Source: Firm-13 sp037143795 (lineage in GTDB: Bacteria > Bacillota > Clostridia > Saccharofermentanales > Saccharofermentanaceae). From it: DNA of 64,000 nucleotides. Numbering within the stretch: position 1 is the first letter of the stretch; the number at the start of each line of letters is the position of its first letter. Shown here in pieces: positions 1 to 8,611 of the stretch. The DNA lies in the NCBI GenBank assembly GCA_037143795.1, contig JBAWXZ010000005.1:131758-195757 (forward strand). The letters run 5' to 3'. Made by a program: the position numbers and the translations under genes. Under the pieces are notes generated by a model, which saw only the letters and a list, made by a program, of their open reading frames with translations, made no database searches and was not told the DNA's origin.

Positions 1-1
1 A

Positions 2-646
2 CGGGTATCCGATATTGATGAACTCAGAGAAAAATATGACGGACTCGTACAAAGGAATAAAATCCTTTTAAACAGGCTCTTTAGATTTTTTCATCCCTTA
101 ACAGGCCTCATGGACAGGGAAAGAATAAGAATGAGCCGCAAAACGGCCGGTACTGCCAGGCGTGCTCTTTCCGAAGAACTTTATTACAGTACGATCGAGG
201 AGCTGCTTGCTGCGGATTGCGTGCAGGAGATGCAGCAATATAAGCAGCACGGCGACACATCGACATATACGCATTGTCTTGCTGTTGCATACTACAGCTA
301 TCGCCTGTGCCGTGTACTTCCGATAAAGGTGGATATAAAAAGTGTTGCGCGCGGCGCACTTCTTCATGATTTGTTCCTTTATGACTGGCATATTCCGGAC
401 GGGAGCCATCGTCTCCATGGCTTTTACCATCCCGGATTTGCATATGCGAATGCTGTGAAATATTTTGATATTAACAATATAGAAGCTGACATTATACGGA
501 AACATATGTGGCCGCTGACTGTAACTCGGGTGCCCCGATGCCGTGAGGCTGCCATTGTCTGCCTTGTCGACAAGTTCTGCTCATTTTCCGAGACTATCGG
601 TCTCCGTTACAAGAGGCAATTAGTTTTCGAGAGCCCCAAAGAATAA
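2..646 (+). CDS. HD-domain phosphohydrolase-like protein, 5' end outside window
   Basis: The frame is open from the first bases of the window, so the true start probably lies upstream; an internal ATG at 110 is the first in-window start but lacks a convincing ribosome binding site. Counted from that ATG, the HD signature is visible: His55 in a STYTHCLAVA-type helix, then His86-Asp87 in ALLHDLFL, a His in IIRKHMWP and Asp in CLVDKFCS. These residues fit the metal site of HD phosphohydrolases, which act on nucleotides or similar phosphates. The substrate cannot be told from sequence. The next gene starts 20 bases downstream with its own SD, so the two are probably cotranscribed. The family call is firm; the function is not. 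Confidence 0.8.
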   Translation, partial: RVSDIDELREKYDGLVQRNKILLNRLFRFFHPLTGLMDRERIRMSRKTAGTARRALSEELYYSTIEELLAADCVQEMQQYKQHGDTSTYTHCLAVAYYSYRLCRVLPIKVDIKSVARGALLHDLFLYDWHIPDGSHRLHGFYHPGFAYANAVKYFDINNIEADIIRKHMWPLTVTRVPRCREAAIVCLVDKFCSFSETIGLRYKRQLVFESPKE

Positions 647-665
647 GGTACAGAGGGCGGAGTTT

Positions 666-1649
666 ATGAATAATACGGAATTTCTCCTCCACTGCGACTC
701 GCCCTGGGCAGTCTACCGGACACTTCTGGATTTACTGGATCTGGATGAGAAGGATGCTGCCGTTATAAAAGCCAGGGAAGAGATGGCAGCACATCCGCTC
801 GTCCAAAAGCTTTTTCAGGAAATGAAGGATTGGCCCGGAGGTGTGCTGAACAGCCATAAAAGTGCGGGACAGCTATACCACAAGCTTTCCTTCCTGGCGG
901 AGATCGGGATAACCGGAGAGGATTATGACTTTTCGAATATTACGAATAATTTGACGGACCACCGGTCGGATGAAGGACTTTTTCAGCTGCCGATGAATAT
1001 TCCGGTACATTTCGGTGGATCCGGGCAGGATGAGTGGGCGTGGGCACTGTGCGATGCTCCTTTGCTGCTTTATTCGGCTTTGAAAATGAATCTCGCTGAC
1101 AGGGGAGTGATACAGGAAGGCGTGCAATTCCTTAAGGGACTCGCCCGCGAAAACGGCTGGCCCTGCGCCGTATCAAAGGAACTCGGTAAATTTCACGGTC
1201 CCGGCAGTAAAAAGGATCCCTGTCCATATGTGAATCTGATTATACTCAAACTGCTCGCGCTTCTTGGTGAAAAGGACAGCCCGGAAGCACATGCCGGGGT
1301 AGAGTGCCTCCTCAACGCCTGGCAGACAAGCAGGGAACGGCATCCGTATATGTTTTTTATGGGGACGGATTTCCGGAAATTGAAGGCTCCTTTTATCTGG
1401 TATGACATCCTTCATACCGCCGATGTCCTGTCGCAGTTCGATTTTGCAGTCAAAGACGAAAGATTTACCGGTATGCTTGCAATCATCAGTGAAAAAGCCG
1501 GGAAAGACGGTCTATTCACACCGGAATCAGTCTGGCAGGCATGGAAGGATTGGGATTTCGGACAGAAAACGATGCCTTCCGCATGGCTGACGTTTCTCGC
1601 ATACAGGATTATCAGGAGATGCAGTGAATCAGCAGTACCTCCTGCCTGA
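666..1649 (+). CDS. hypothetical helical protein, possible alpha/alpha-toroid (prenyltransferase/cyclase-like) fold
   Basis: This 327-residue protein follows the HD gene closely and has a GGCGGAG-type SD just before its ATG. It has no signal peptide or membrane segment. The sequence is alpha-helical, with Trp- and Pro-containing segments (EWAWALCDAPLL, ENGWPCAV, MPSAWLTFLAYRI) and repeated helix pairs. These recall squalene-hopene cyclase or prenyltransferase toroid repeats, but no catalytic DxDD motif is present. I do not recognise a characterised family. The toroid idea is an inference from helix periodicity only. Its place behind an HD-domain gene gives no clear pathway hint. Confidence 0.75.
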   Translation: MNNTEFLLHCDSPWAVYRTLLDLLDLDEKDAAVIKAREEMAAHPLVQKLFQEMKDWPGGVLNSHKSAGQLYHKLSFLAEIGITGEDYDFSNITNNLTDHRSDEGLFQLPMNIPVHFGGSGQDEWAWALCDAPLLLYSALKMNLADRGVIQEGVQFLKGLARENGWPCAVSKELGKFHGPGSKKDPCPYVNLIILKLLALLGEKDSPEAHAGVECLLNAWQTSRERHPYMFFMGTDFRKLKAPFIWYDILHTADVLSQFDFAVKDERFTGMLAIISEKAGKDGLFTPESVWQAWKDWDFGQKTMPSAWLTFLAYRIIRRCSESAVPPA

Positions 1650-1775
1650 TATATGATGCAATTGTGTATCAAAACTATACAGCGATATTAATATTGACTA
1701 TACTGAAACCAGTTTCTGAAAAAGGACTGTGTTTGCCTGCGATCAAATCTTTCCGGAGAAAGTGATGGGAATTAC

Positions 1776-2666
1776 ATGGGGCATGATGACTTCTACAAAA
1801 GCCTGTTGGACAATACATATGAGGGCATCTATTTTGTGGATATCAACCGCAAGATTTCATTCTGGAACAAAGCCGCAGAATTAATCACCGGCTATTCGGC
1901 GGATGATGTAGTTGAGAAATATTGCTACAACAATATCCTTGATCATGTTGATCACGAAGGCAATCATCTTTGCGTGGACGGATGTCCGCTCCATAAGACG
2001 ATCGATGACGGGGAGACAAGGGAGGCCGAGGTGTATCTGCGCCATAAAGCGGGACATCGGATACCGGTAAGTATCCGGGCCATTTCGATTAAGGAGAACG
2101 GCAGGGTCATTGGTGCTGTGGAGCTTTTTGTCGATATAACACAAAGACAGGAAGAAAAGAAGAAGACAGAGGAATACAAGTCGCTTGCCTTATATGATCA
2201 GCTGACGGGTCTTCCGAATCGAAGATATATCGAGAGCTTTCTGGAGTCGAAACTCAATGAGTACATATCCTTTCAAATACCGTTTGGTGTTCTTTTTGTT
2301 GATGTTGATAATTTTAAAAACTGCAATGATACGTATGGGCATGAGGCAGGGGATGAAGTTCTGAAAATGGTTGCAGCAAAGTGCTCCGGCCTCACCCGTT
2401 CGACAGACTTTTTCGGCCGTCTGGGCGGTGATGAGTTTGTTGCTGTTCTGACAGGAACAAACAGGGAAAATATGGGTATGGTCGCTGAATCCATGCGAAA
2501 ACTCGCGGAGAATTTTATATTTTTAGATAATGACCTTCATATCAATATTTCCATAGGAGCCACGCTGGTTAACAGTGATGATTCTGTGGCAAGTGTTTTG
2601 AAGCGTGCGGATTCCCTCCTGTACCAAAGCAAGCAGGGCGGAAGAAATAGAGTCACATACGGATGA
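1776..2666 (+). CDS. PAS-GGDEF diguanylate cyclase
   Basis: This 296-residue cytoplasmic protein makes the second messenger c-di-GMP from two GTP, probably under control of an N-terminal sensor. Residues about 5-115 form a PAS domain (LLDNTYEGIYFVD, WNKAAELITGY) and a short linker leads to a GGDEF domain starting at LYDQLTGLPNRR. The active-site loop RLGGDEFVAVL is intact. An RxxD inhibitory site (RSTD) stands exactly five residues before GGDEF, which in this family allows product feedback inhibition. No membrane segment is seen. The stop codon overlaps the ATG of a small open frame by four bases. Family and catalytic competence are well supported; the PAS ligand is unknown. Confidence 0.93.
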   Translation: MGHDDFYKSLLDNTYEGIYFVDINRKISFWNKAAELITGYSADDVVEKYCYNNILDHVDHEGNHLCVDGCPLHKTIDDGETREAEVYLRHKAGHRIPVSIRAISIKENGRVIGAVELFVDITQRQEEKKKTEEYKSLALYDQLTGLPNRRYIESFLESKLNEYISFQIPFGVLFVDVDNFKNCNDTYGHEAGDEVLKMVAAKCSGLTRSTDFFGRLGGDEFVAVLTGTNRENMGMVAESMRKLAENFIFLDNDLHINISIGATLVNSDDSVASVLKRADSLLYQSKQGGRNRVTYG

Positions 2667-2809
2667 CGCCAGAAATCATGAGGTGCCTCGCTCAAAATGA
2701 AGCCGCCGGTATTGTCTGCCATTACCCCGGCAGCCTGGTCGGCGATTATGATACGTGCAGCAGTGAAGAGGAGATTTTCAGAATGATCAGGCATGGCAAA
2801 GAAATATGA
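2663..2809 (+). CDS. possible small protein (48 aa) translationally coupled to the GGDEF gene
   Basis: An ATG at 2663 overlaps the diguanylate cyclase stop as ATGA, the classic arrangement for translational coupling, and opens a 48-codon frame ending in TGA at 2807-2809. The predicted product is acidic and Cys-containing (IVCHYPGSL, DTCSSEEEIF) and ends before the next large gene. It has no SD of its own other than ribosome carry-over, and I recognise no family. It fills a 210-base gap that otherwise holds nothing. It could also be chance coding; conservation in relatives is the deciding test. Confidence 0.35.
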   Translation: MTPEIMRCLAQNEAAGIVCHYPGSLVGDYDTCSSEEEIFRMIRHGKEI

Positions 2810-2893
2810 AAAGCGTCCTGTTCTGCAGACTATTTTTCTCATGGTTTCGCGGACGGTCAGAAGGAACGGTATAACGTGAATCGAGGATACAAT

Positions 2894-5443
2894 ATGGAGA
2901 TCAAAGATAAAGTCAGCACAGGGATAAGGGGATTTGACAAGGTTATTGATGATCTGCGTCTCGGGGACAATGTCGTCTGGCAGGTCGATGCTATATCCGA
3001 TTACAAAAAAGTGGTCGAGCCCTATGTTGAACAGGCTCTCCGCGATGGCCGAAACCTGATCTATTTCCGTTTTGGCAGCCATAAGCCAATACTTCAGGAT
3101 CACCCGAACATTAAAATATACCGTGTCAGTCCCAAAACGGGTTTTGAGACGTTTGCCACCACCGTGCATAACATTATTACTAAAGAGGGGAAAAGGGCGT
3201 TTTATGTCTTTGACTGCCTGTCTGACCTGCTTAAACACTGGCATTCCGATCTGATCATCGGTAATTTTTTCAAAGTAACCTGCCCCTATCTGTATGAACT
3301 TGACACGGTAGCGTATTTTGCTATTTTCCGTAATGTGCATACTTTCAGTACCATTGCAGGAATCCGGGAGACAACGCAGCTTCTTCTGGACTTATACCAG
3401 GTCAAAGGCAACTGGTATATTCATCCTTTGCGGGTCTGGCAGAGATATTCGCCGACCATGTTTTTCCCGCATCTGATCCAGGGACAGGAAGCGATCAGCA
3501 TTACAGCCAGCGCAGAAGCGGCAGAGCTCTTTTCGAGCATCCACAGGGGTGAAGACCGCCCGGACCACTGGAACATCATATTCAACAAAGCCAGGGACGC
3601 ACTTAAGCTCGATGATGAACAGCAGGACAAAACCAAGACACTTCTTCTGTTGATGCTGATGGGCAGCGAAACAAGGATGCTGCATCTGTGCGAGAAATAT
3701 TTTACGCTCAAAGACGTCCTGACTATTGCTGCAAGGGAAATCGGAAGCGGACATATCGGCGGAAAGAGCGTCGGTATGCTGGTGGCAAGAAAAATACTGG
3801 AGGTGGAAGGGAAAGATCGCTATATGCCCTTTCTCGAATCCCATGACTCCTTTTATATTGGAACTGATGTTTTCTATACCTATGTTGTTCAAAACGGATG
3901 GTGGCGGCTTCGCACCATACAGAAGACGGTGGATGGCTATTATGCCAAAGCGCCTGAACTCAAGGAAAAACTTATGCACGGATCATTTCCTGAGAATATT
4001 CAGGAACAATTCGTCAGAATGCTTGAATATTTCGGTCAGTCGCCGCTTATCGTAAGATCGAGTTCCCTTCTTGAAGATAATTTCGGCAACGCATTTGCAG
4101 GCAAGTATGAGAGCGTTTTCTGTGCGAACCAGGGTACTCCGGGCGAACGTTATGCGGCATTCTCCCAGGCAGTCCGCACGGTATATGCCAGCACGATGAA
4201 CCCGGACGCCCTGGCTTACCGGATGAACCGCGGACTCTTCGACAAAGACGAGCAGATGGCAATTCTTGTGCAGCGTGTATCCGGTGACTACCACCAGGAT
4301 GATTTTTTCCCGCATGCCGCAGGGGTCGGGAATTCCTCCAATTTATATGTCTGGGACAAATCCGTAGACATGGAAGCAGGGATGCTCCGACTGGTTTTCG
4401 GACTCGGGACCCGGGCCGTAGACCGTACTGTCGGCGACTACGCAAGAATCGTGACCCTCGATGACCCTCTTCGTATTCCGGTTATGAATTACGAGGATCA
4501 GAAAAAATTCTCGCAGCATTATGTGGATGTTATTTCACTTCGTGAAAATATTCTGACGAGCCGGTATTTTGAAGATATCCTCTCAAAAGATATCAAGGCG
4601 GACAAGGGACTATTTGTAAGCATAGACCAGGAATCTGCAAGGCGAATGCGCGAAAAGGGACAGAATAGCCGCAAGCCGCCCTTTTTGCTTGATTTTCATA
4701 AATTACTTAAGGATTCACACTTTCCGGAACTGATGAAAGAAATTCTCACAGAGCTGTCCCGCATATATGAATATCCGGTGGACATAGAATTTACTGTGAA
4801 CTTCGGGAAAGACAACAGCTTCAAAGTCAACATCCTGCAATGCCGCCCGCTCCAGACCCGGGGCCTGGGAAGGGCAATAGAAATGCCGGTAATGGAAAAT
4901 CCGGAGGACTGCCTGTTTTCAACAAAGGGTAATTTCATGGGTGGAAACATGAGGCTTCCGATTGATTATGTCGTGTATGTGCAGGCAAAGGCTTATCTGT
5001 CCAGGAGTGAGCAGGAAAAATACGAAGTCGCAAGGCAGATCGGCAGAATTAACAATACACTCAAGGGGCAGTCCGTTATGCTGATCGGCCCCGGCCGGTG
5101 GGGGACCACAACGACCAGTCTCGGGGTTCCCGTGCACTTTTCAGAAATCAGCAATATGTCGGTCGTCTGCGAAGTCGCATCTACCCATACGGGTATGATG
5201 CCGGAACTGTCCTATGGCAGCCACTTTTTTCAGGATCTTGTAGAGACGGGAATTTTCTATGCGGCTATTTTTGACGGACAGAAGAATGTCGTATTTCATC
5301 CGGAACGAGTACTGGAATCGGAAAATGTTCTGACAGGAATCCTTGCCGACAGTGCTGCGTTTTCCGATGTAATCCATGTCGCCAAAGCAGACGGCATGAT
5401 AATTTATTCGGATATTCTGACTCAGAGCCTGATATGCAGGTAG
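2894..5443 (+). CDS. KaiC-like/PPDK_N fusion (PEP-pyruvate-binding domain protein)
   Basis: ATG 2894 is preferred because GAGG lies seven bases upstream; a GTG at 2876 would add six residues. The first 250 or so residues resemble a KaiC/RecA-type domain (STGIRGFDKVIDDL) but the Walker A loop is degenerate (LRLGDNVVWQVD). The middle carries PPDK_N ATP-grasp signatures: Gly-rich GHIGGKSVGM, then IVRSSSLLEDN and AFAGKYESVF. The C-terminal part has LIGPGRWGT and an unassigned Cys/His-containing segment. No TSGG-H phospho-His swivelling domain and no TIM-barrel PEP-binding domain is visible, so it cannot run the complete PEP synthase or PPDK cycle alone. It may be a nucleotide-dependent phosphotransferase or sensor. 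It is convergent with gdhA, separated by a shared terminator. Confidence 0.85.
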   Translation: MEIKDKVSTGIRGFDKVIDDLRLGDNVVWQVDAISDYKKVVEPYVEQALRDGRNLIYFRFGSHKPILQDHPNIKIYRVSPKTGFETFATTVHNIITKEGKRAFYVFDCLSDLLKHWHSDLIIGNFFKVTCPYLYELDTVAYFAIFRNVHTFSTIAGIRETTQLLLDLYQVKGNWYIHPLRVWQRYSPTMFFPHLIQGQEAISITASAEAAELFSSIHRGEDRPDHWNIIFNKARDALKLDDEQQDKTKTLLLLMLMGSETRMLHLCEKYFTLKDVLTIAAREIGSGHIGGKSVGMLVARKILEVEGKDRYMPFLESHDSFYIGTDVFYTYVVQNGWWRLRTIQKTVDGYYAKAPELKEKLMHGSFPENIQEQFVRMLEYFGQSPLIVRSSSLLEDNFGNAFAGKYESVFCANQGTPGERYAAFSQAVRTVYASTMNPDALAYRMNRGLFDKDEQMAILVQRVSGDYHQDDFFPHAAGVGNSSNLYVWDKSVDMEAGMLRLVFGLGTRAVDRTVGDYARIVTLDDPLRIPVMNYEDQKKFSQHYVDVISLRENILTSRYFEDILSKDIKADKGLFVSIDQESARRMREKGQNSRKPPFLLDFHKLLKDSHFPELMKEILTELSRIYEYPVDIEFTVNFGKDNSFKVNILQCRPLQTRGLGRAIEMPVMENPEDCLFSTKGNFMGGNMRLPIDYVVYVQAKAYLSRSEQEKYEVARQIGRINNTLKGQSVMLIGPGRWGTTTTSLGVPVHFSEISNMSVVCEVASTHTGMMPELSYGSHFFQDLVETGIFYAAIFDGQKNVVFHPERVLESENVLTGILADSAAFSDVIHVAKADGMIIYSDILTQSLICR

Positions 5444-5520
5444 TTCGGCCTTTCAGGAACGCCTGATATTGATCGGGAAGGACAGCGGCACTAATTCTCT
5501 GGAAGGACTTACGCACAGCA

Positions 5521-5564
5521 AAAAAATCCCTCACACCCTGTTAAGGGGAATGAGGGATTTTTTG
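5521..5564. terminator. bidirectional intrinsic terminator
   Basis: A perfect 13-base stem (AAAAAATCCCTCA paired with TGAGGGATTTTTT) closes a 17-base loop. It has an A tract on one side and a T tract on the other, so it can end the PPDK-like gene from the left and gdhA from the right. Confidence 0.93.
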
Positions 5565-5590
5565 TTGCGTTTTGTGACTTGAGCCGAAAA

Positions 5591-6937
5591 TTAATAGGCA
5601 ACGCCCTGACTGAGCATTGCATCAGTAATCTTCAGCATTCCTGCAATGTTGGCGCCCATTACAAGATCATCAGCTTTGCCGTATTCTGTGGCGGCAGCTG
5701 TTGCATTTGCGAAAATATCCTGCATGATTCTCTTAAGTCTTGCGTCTACTTCTTCAAATGTCCATGCAAGACGGGCGGAGTTCTGGCACATTTCGAGGCC
5801 GGAAGTCGCTACTCCGCCGGCATTTGCAGCCTTGCCGGGAGCAAAGTATACGTCGTTCTGGAGGAACTGGTGGACAGCCTCGGGTGTGCTCGGCATATTG
5901 GCGCCTTCTGCCACAAACTTGCAGCCGTTTGCGATCAGTGTCCTGGCATCCGTCTCGTTCAGTTCGTTCTGTGTTGCGCAGGGAAGAGCGATGTCGCACT
6001 TAACATTCCAGACGCCCTTTCCTTCCGTATAGGTAGATCCGGGAACAAGTTTTGTATACTCGCTGATGCGTGCGCGCTTTACTTCTTTCAGATCTTTTAC
6101 GATATCAAGGTTGATCCCGTTCGGATCATAGATGTAACCGTTGGAGTCGGAAACAGTAACAACTTTTCCGCCGAGCTGTGTTGCCTTCTCTGTTGCATAG
6201 ATAGCAACATTTCCGCTTCCGGAAACGGTGACTGTCTTGCCGCTGAAGGATTCGCCTTTTGCCTTGAGCATTTCGTCAACAAAATAGCACAGGCCATATC
6301 CGGTTGCTTCCGTACGGGCCAGAGAGCCGCCGAAGCTTAAACCCTTGCCTGTAAGAACGCCTGTGAATTCATTCTGAAGTCTCTTGTATTGTCCGTACAT
6401 GTAACCGATCTCTCTTCCGCCTGTTCCGATATCACCGGCAGGTACGTCAAGGAACTGACCAATATGCTTGGAGAGTTCGGTCATGAAGCTTTGGCAGAAA
6501 TGCATTACTTCGCGGTCGCTCTTGCCCTTGGGATCAAAATCAGATCCGCCCTTGGCGCCGCCCATGGGAAGTCCGGTAAGGGAGTTCTTGAAACACTGTT
6601 CAAAACCGAGAAACTTCAGAATAGAAAGATTGACGGAAGGGTGCAGGCGGATACCGCCCTTATACGGTCCGATCGCTGAATTGAACTGAATACGGAATCC
6701 CCTGTTAACCTGTACTTTGCCCTTGTCATCTACCCACGAAACGCGAAAAGTAATTATGCGTTCCGGCTCGACTATTCTCTCAATCAGAGCTTCCCTTTCA
6801 TATTCGGGATGGCGGTCAATGACTGGCTGGCAGGACTCAAGGACCTCCAGGACAGCTTGTAAGAACTCGGGTTGGTTAGGATCTCTTTCCTGGACTTTTG
6901 CAAAGACACGTTTCAGGTATTCATTTTGTAAAGACAT
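5591..6937 (-). CDS. gdhA: NADP-specific glutamate dehydrogenase
   Basis: The 448-residue product matches the usual length of hexameric bacterial glutamate dehydrogenase, which interconverts 2-oxoglutarate plus ammonia with glutamate and so assimilates ammonium. Visible landmarks are the substrate site around GPYKGGIRLHPSVN, the segment GLPMGGAKGGSDFDPKGKSD with the catalytic lysine, and the Rossmann loop VTVSGSGNVAIYA. GGAGG lies seven bases before the ATG. It is monocistronic: a terminator lies just beyond its stop and a sigma-A-like promoter about 80 bases upstream. A perfect 14-base palindrome sits in the leader. The assignment is secure. Confidence 0.97.
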   Translation of the reverse strand: MSLQNEYLKRVFAKVQERDPNQPEFLQAVLEVLESCQPVIDRHPEYEREALIERIVEPERIITFRVSWVDDKGKVQVNRGFRIQFNSAIGPYKGGIRLHPSVNLSILKFLGFEQCFKNSLTGLPMGGAKGGSDFDPKGKSDREVMHFCQSFMTELSKHIGQFLDVPAGDIGTGGREIGYMYGQYKRLQNEFTGVLTGKGLSFGGSLARTEATGYGLCYFVDEMLKAKGESFSGKTVTVSGSGNVAIYATEKATQLGGKVVTVSDSNGYIYDPNGINLDIVKDLKEVKRARISEYTKLVPGSTYTEGKGVWNVKCDIALPCATQNELNETDARTLIANGCKFVAEGANMPSTPEAVHQFLQNDVYFAPGKAANAGGVATSGLEMCQNSARLAWTFEEVDARLKRIMQDIFANATAAATEYGKADDLVMGANIAGMLKITDAMLSQGVAY

Positions 6938-6959
6938 GAAAAATCCTCCATCACTAAAA

Positions 6960-6973
6960 TATTAGGCCTAATA
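6960..6973. promoter_or_regulatory. 14-base palindrome in the gdhA leader
   Basis: TATTAGGCCTAATA is a perfect palindrome lying between the gdhA promoter and its SD. It is a good candidate for a regulator binding site; its protein partner is unknown. Confidence 0.4.
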
Positions 6974-7019
6974 CTCACTTCGCCCTTGAAGAGAATCATT
7001 ATGACGGCTTAGCTTTTTG

Positions 7020-7047
7020 AGTATAACTCTATAGAAATAAAAATCAA
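7020..7047 (-). promoter_or_regulatory. putative sigma-A promoter of gdhA
   Basis: Read on the minus strand, TTGATT (7047-7042) and TATACT (7025-7020) are separated by 16 bases and are followed by a leader of about 80 bases. Between this site and 7217 the DNA is simply AT-rich; I see no gene there. Confidence 0.6.
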
Positions 7048-7217
7048 ACAGTTTTTAGAAAAATTGCGAAAAAAGTTTACAAAAATTGCAGATATAAAAA
7101 ATAGAAAAATTTGTTGTTTTGCCTTAAAACAAGCATGGCTCTAAGATATTTTTAATAAATTATATAAATGATAAAATAATTAATATAATGATAAAGCGAA
7201 ATGGTCAGGATTCAGAA

Positions 7218-7248
7218 TTGCAAAAAATAATACTTAACAAATTATAAT
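7218..7248 (+). promoter_or_regulatory. putative promoter of the 6S-like RNA
   Basis: TTGCAA (7218-7223) and a consensus TATAAT (7243-7248) are separated by 19 bases. Transcription would start near 7255, which gives an RNA of the right length for 6S. Confidence 0.5.
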
Positions 7249-7254
7249 ATTATT

Positions 7255-7440
7255 CGAAAATTATGGAGTTTACACTTATTGCGTAACCCTGCTGCCGGTG
7301 GGTTCTGCCCCATAAAGCATACATGTCCGTTCGGGTTTGCTCCGCGCAGCAGTTGGTTTATTTTTTTCTGCCGGAACAATCCAACTATTTTTGGTGTGTT
7401 TGTGGCAAAATAAAAAAGGAACCCTCCAATTGACTGCTTT
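7255..7440 (+). ncRNA. ssrS: probable 6S RNA
   Basis: This 220-base protein-free region carries the apical signature of 6S RNA: an AGCATACATGTCCGTTCGGG block followed by TTTGCT, which aligns with the E. coli 6S apical segment containing GGTCCGTCC flanked by GCAT and GAAGC. The block is enclosed by a long imperfect hairpin whose closing stem pairs AACC-CTGCTGC (about 7285-7296) with GCAGCAG-TT-GGTT (about 7347-7360). T-rich unpaired sequence outside it could form the open-promoter-like central bubble. 6S RNA binds sigma-A RNA polymerase holoenzyme and lowers transcription in stationary phase. Ends are approximate: the start comes from the promoter and the 3' end is inferred from the usual 180-200 nt length. 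I rely on recalled consensus, not a covariance search. Confidence 0.62.
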
Positions 7441-7472
7441 TTCAAAAAGGGTCCGGAAAGAAGGATCTTCTA

Positions 7473-8507
7473 ATGATTCTATTCGAATGTGATTACAGCG
7501 AAGGTGCTCATCCCAAAGTGCTTCAAAAACTTATCGATACAAACTATGAACAGACGAAAGCATATGGAGAGGATCCCTATTGTTTGGAAGCTGCCCGCCT
7601 GATCAAAGACAAATGCGGCCGGCCGGATGCTGACGTGCATTTTCTGACAGGGGGAACCCAGACAAATCTGACTCTGATTTCTGCAGCCCTTCGTCCGCAT
7701 CAGGGTGTGATTTCTGCAGCCACGGGACACATAAATGTACATGAAAGCGGTGCTATAGAGGCAACCGGACACAAAGTGCTGGAACTGCCGGGGACGGATG
7801 GAAAATTGACAGCTGCGCAGATTCAAAAGGCTTGTGAAGATCATTTCAATGACGTTAACCACGAACATATGGTTCAGCCCCGGCTTGTATATATTTCGAA
7901 TCCAACTGAAATCGGCTCTATATACAGCTTGTCTGAACTGACTGCGATCCGCGAAGCCTGCAGTCGGAATCACCTGTATTTGTATATGGACGGCGCCCGG
8001 TTAGGTTATGCACTCTGTGCGCAGGGTAATGATCTGGATTTACCGGCCATAGCAGACCTATGTGACGCCTTTTATATCGGCGGGACGAAGCTTGGCACTC
8101 TATTCGGAGAGGCGCTTGTGATTTGCAGTGATGACCTTAAGGCGGATTTTCGATACATCATGAAACAGAAGGGCGGACTAATGGCGAAGGGAAGGCTTCT
8201 GGGCCTCCAGTTTCTTGCCCTTTTTGAAGATGATTTGTATTTTGACATCGCCCGCCATGCAAACGATATGGCAATGCTCATCAAACAGGCATGTGAGAGG
8301 GCCGGCTTTGCATTTCTTATTCCCTCAGGCACCAATCAGCAGTTCCCTATCCTGCCGGATGAACTGCTCGAGGGAATCGGCAGGAAAATCACTTACTCTT
8401 TCTGGGAAAAGACGGATGACACGCACAGTGCGGTGCGTTTTTGTACAAGCTGGGCTACAAAAGAAACGGATGTCGCAGAACTTGTAAAAGAGATTGAAAA
8501 GTCGTAA
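7473..8507 (+). CDS. ltaE: low-specificity threonine aldolase-type PLP enzyme
   Basis: The 344-residue product belongs to the beta-eliminating lyase/threonine aldolase group of fold-type I PLP enzymes, which cleave threonine or allo-threonine to glycine and acetaldehyde. The PLP lysine is Lys206 in YIGGTKLGT, Asp173 in MDGARLG should contact the pyridine nitrogen, and the phosphate loop is FLTGGTQTN. Length is normal. AAGGA stands eight bases before the ATG. It follows the 6S-like RNA directly and may receive some read-through. No neighbour points to a specific pathway. Substrate preference cannot be read from sequence. Confidence 0.9.
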   Translation: MILFECDYSEGAHPKVLQKLIDTNYEQTKAYGEDPYCLEAARLIKDKCGRPDADVHFLTGGTQTNLTLISAALRPHQGVISAATGHINVHESGAIEATGHKVLELPGTDGKLTAAQIQKACEDHFNDVNHEHMVQPRLVYISNPTEIGSIYSLSELTAIREACSRNHLYLYMDGARLGYALCAQGNDLDLPAIADLCDAFYIGGTKLGTLFGEALVICSDDLKADFRYIMKQKGGLMAKGRLLGLQFLALFEDDLYFDIARHANDMAMLIKQACERAGFAFLIPSGTNQQFPILPDELLEGIGRKITYSFWEKTDDTHSAVRFCTSWATKETDVAELVKEIEKS

Positions 8508-8611
8508 GGGATTTGTGCCCCTCGTGAAGCAGGATAGTTTGTGACTTGCCGTATGTGGGCGTACAATGTGTGTAAGGCATTTCAAGGTAAACAGGGGAAT
8601 CGAGGAAGATT

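Noticed and set aside
2792..2878. Second short frame (28 codons) before the PPDK-like gene
   Set aside because: It overlaps the 48-codon frame, is very short and has no SD.
2537..3340. 267-codon minus-strand frame opposite the PPDK-like gene
   Set aside because: It overlaps the end of the GGDEF gene and the start of the PPDK-like gene, has no SD and no family resemblance.
5579..6340. Long plus-strand open frame (253 codons) opposite gdhA
   Set aside because: It is antisense to a clear glutamate dehydrogenase gene, has no SD and gives a low-complexity Cys-rich product typical of a shadow frame.
7242..7445. 67-codon minus-strand frame over the 6S-like region
   Set aside because: The product resembles no family and the region is better explained as a structured RNA.
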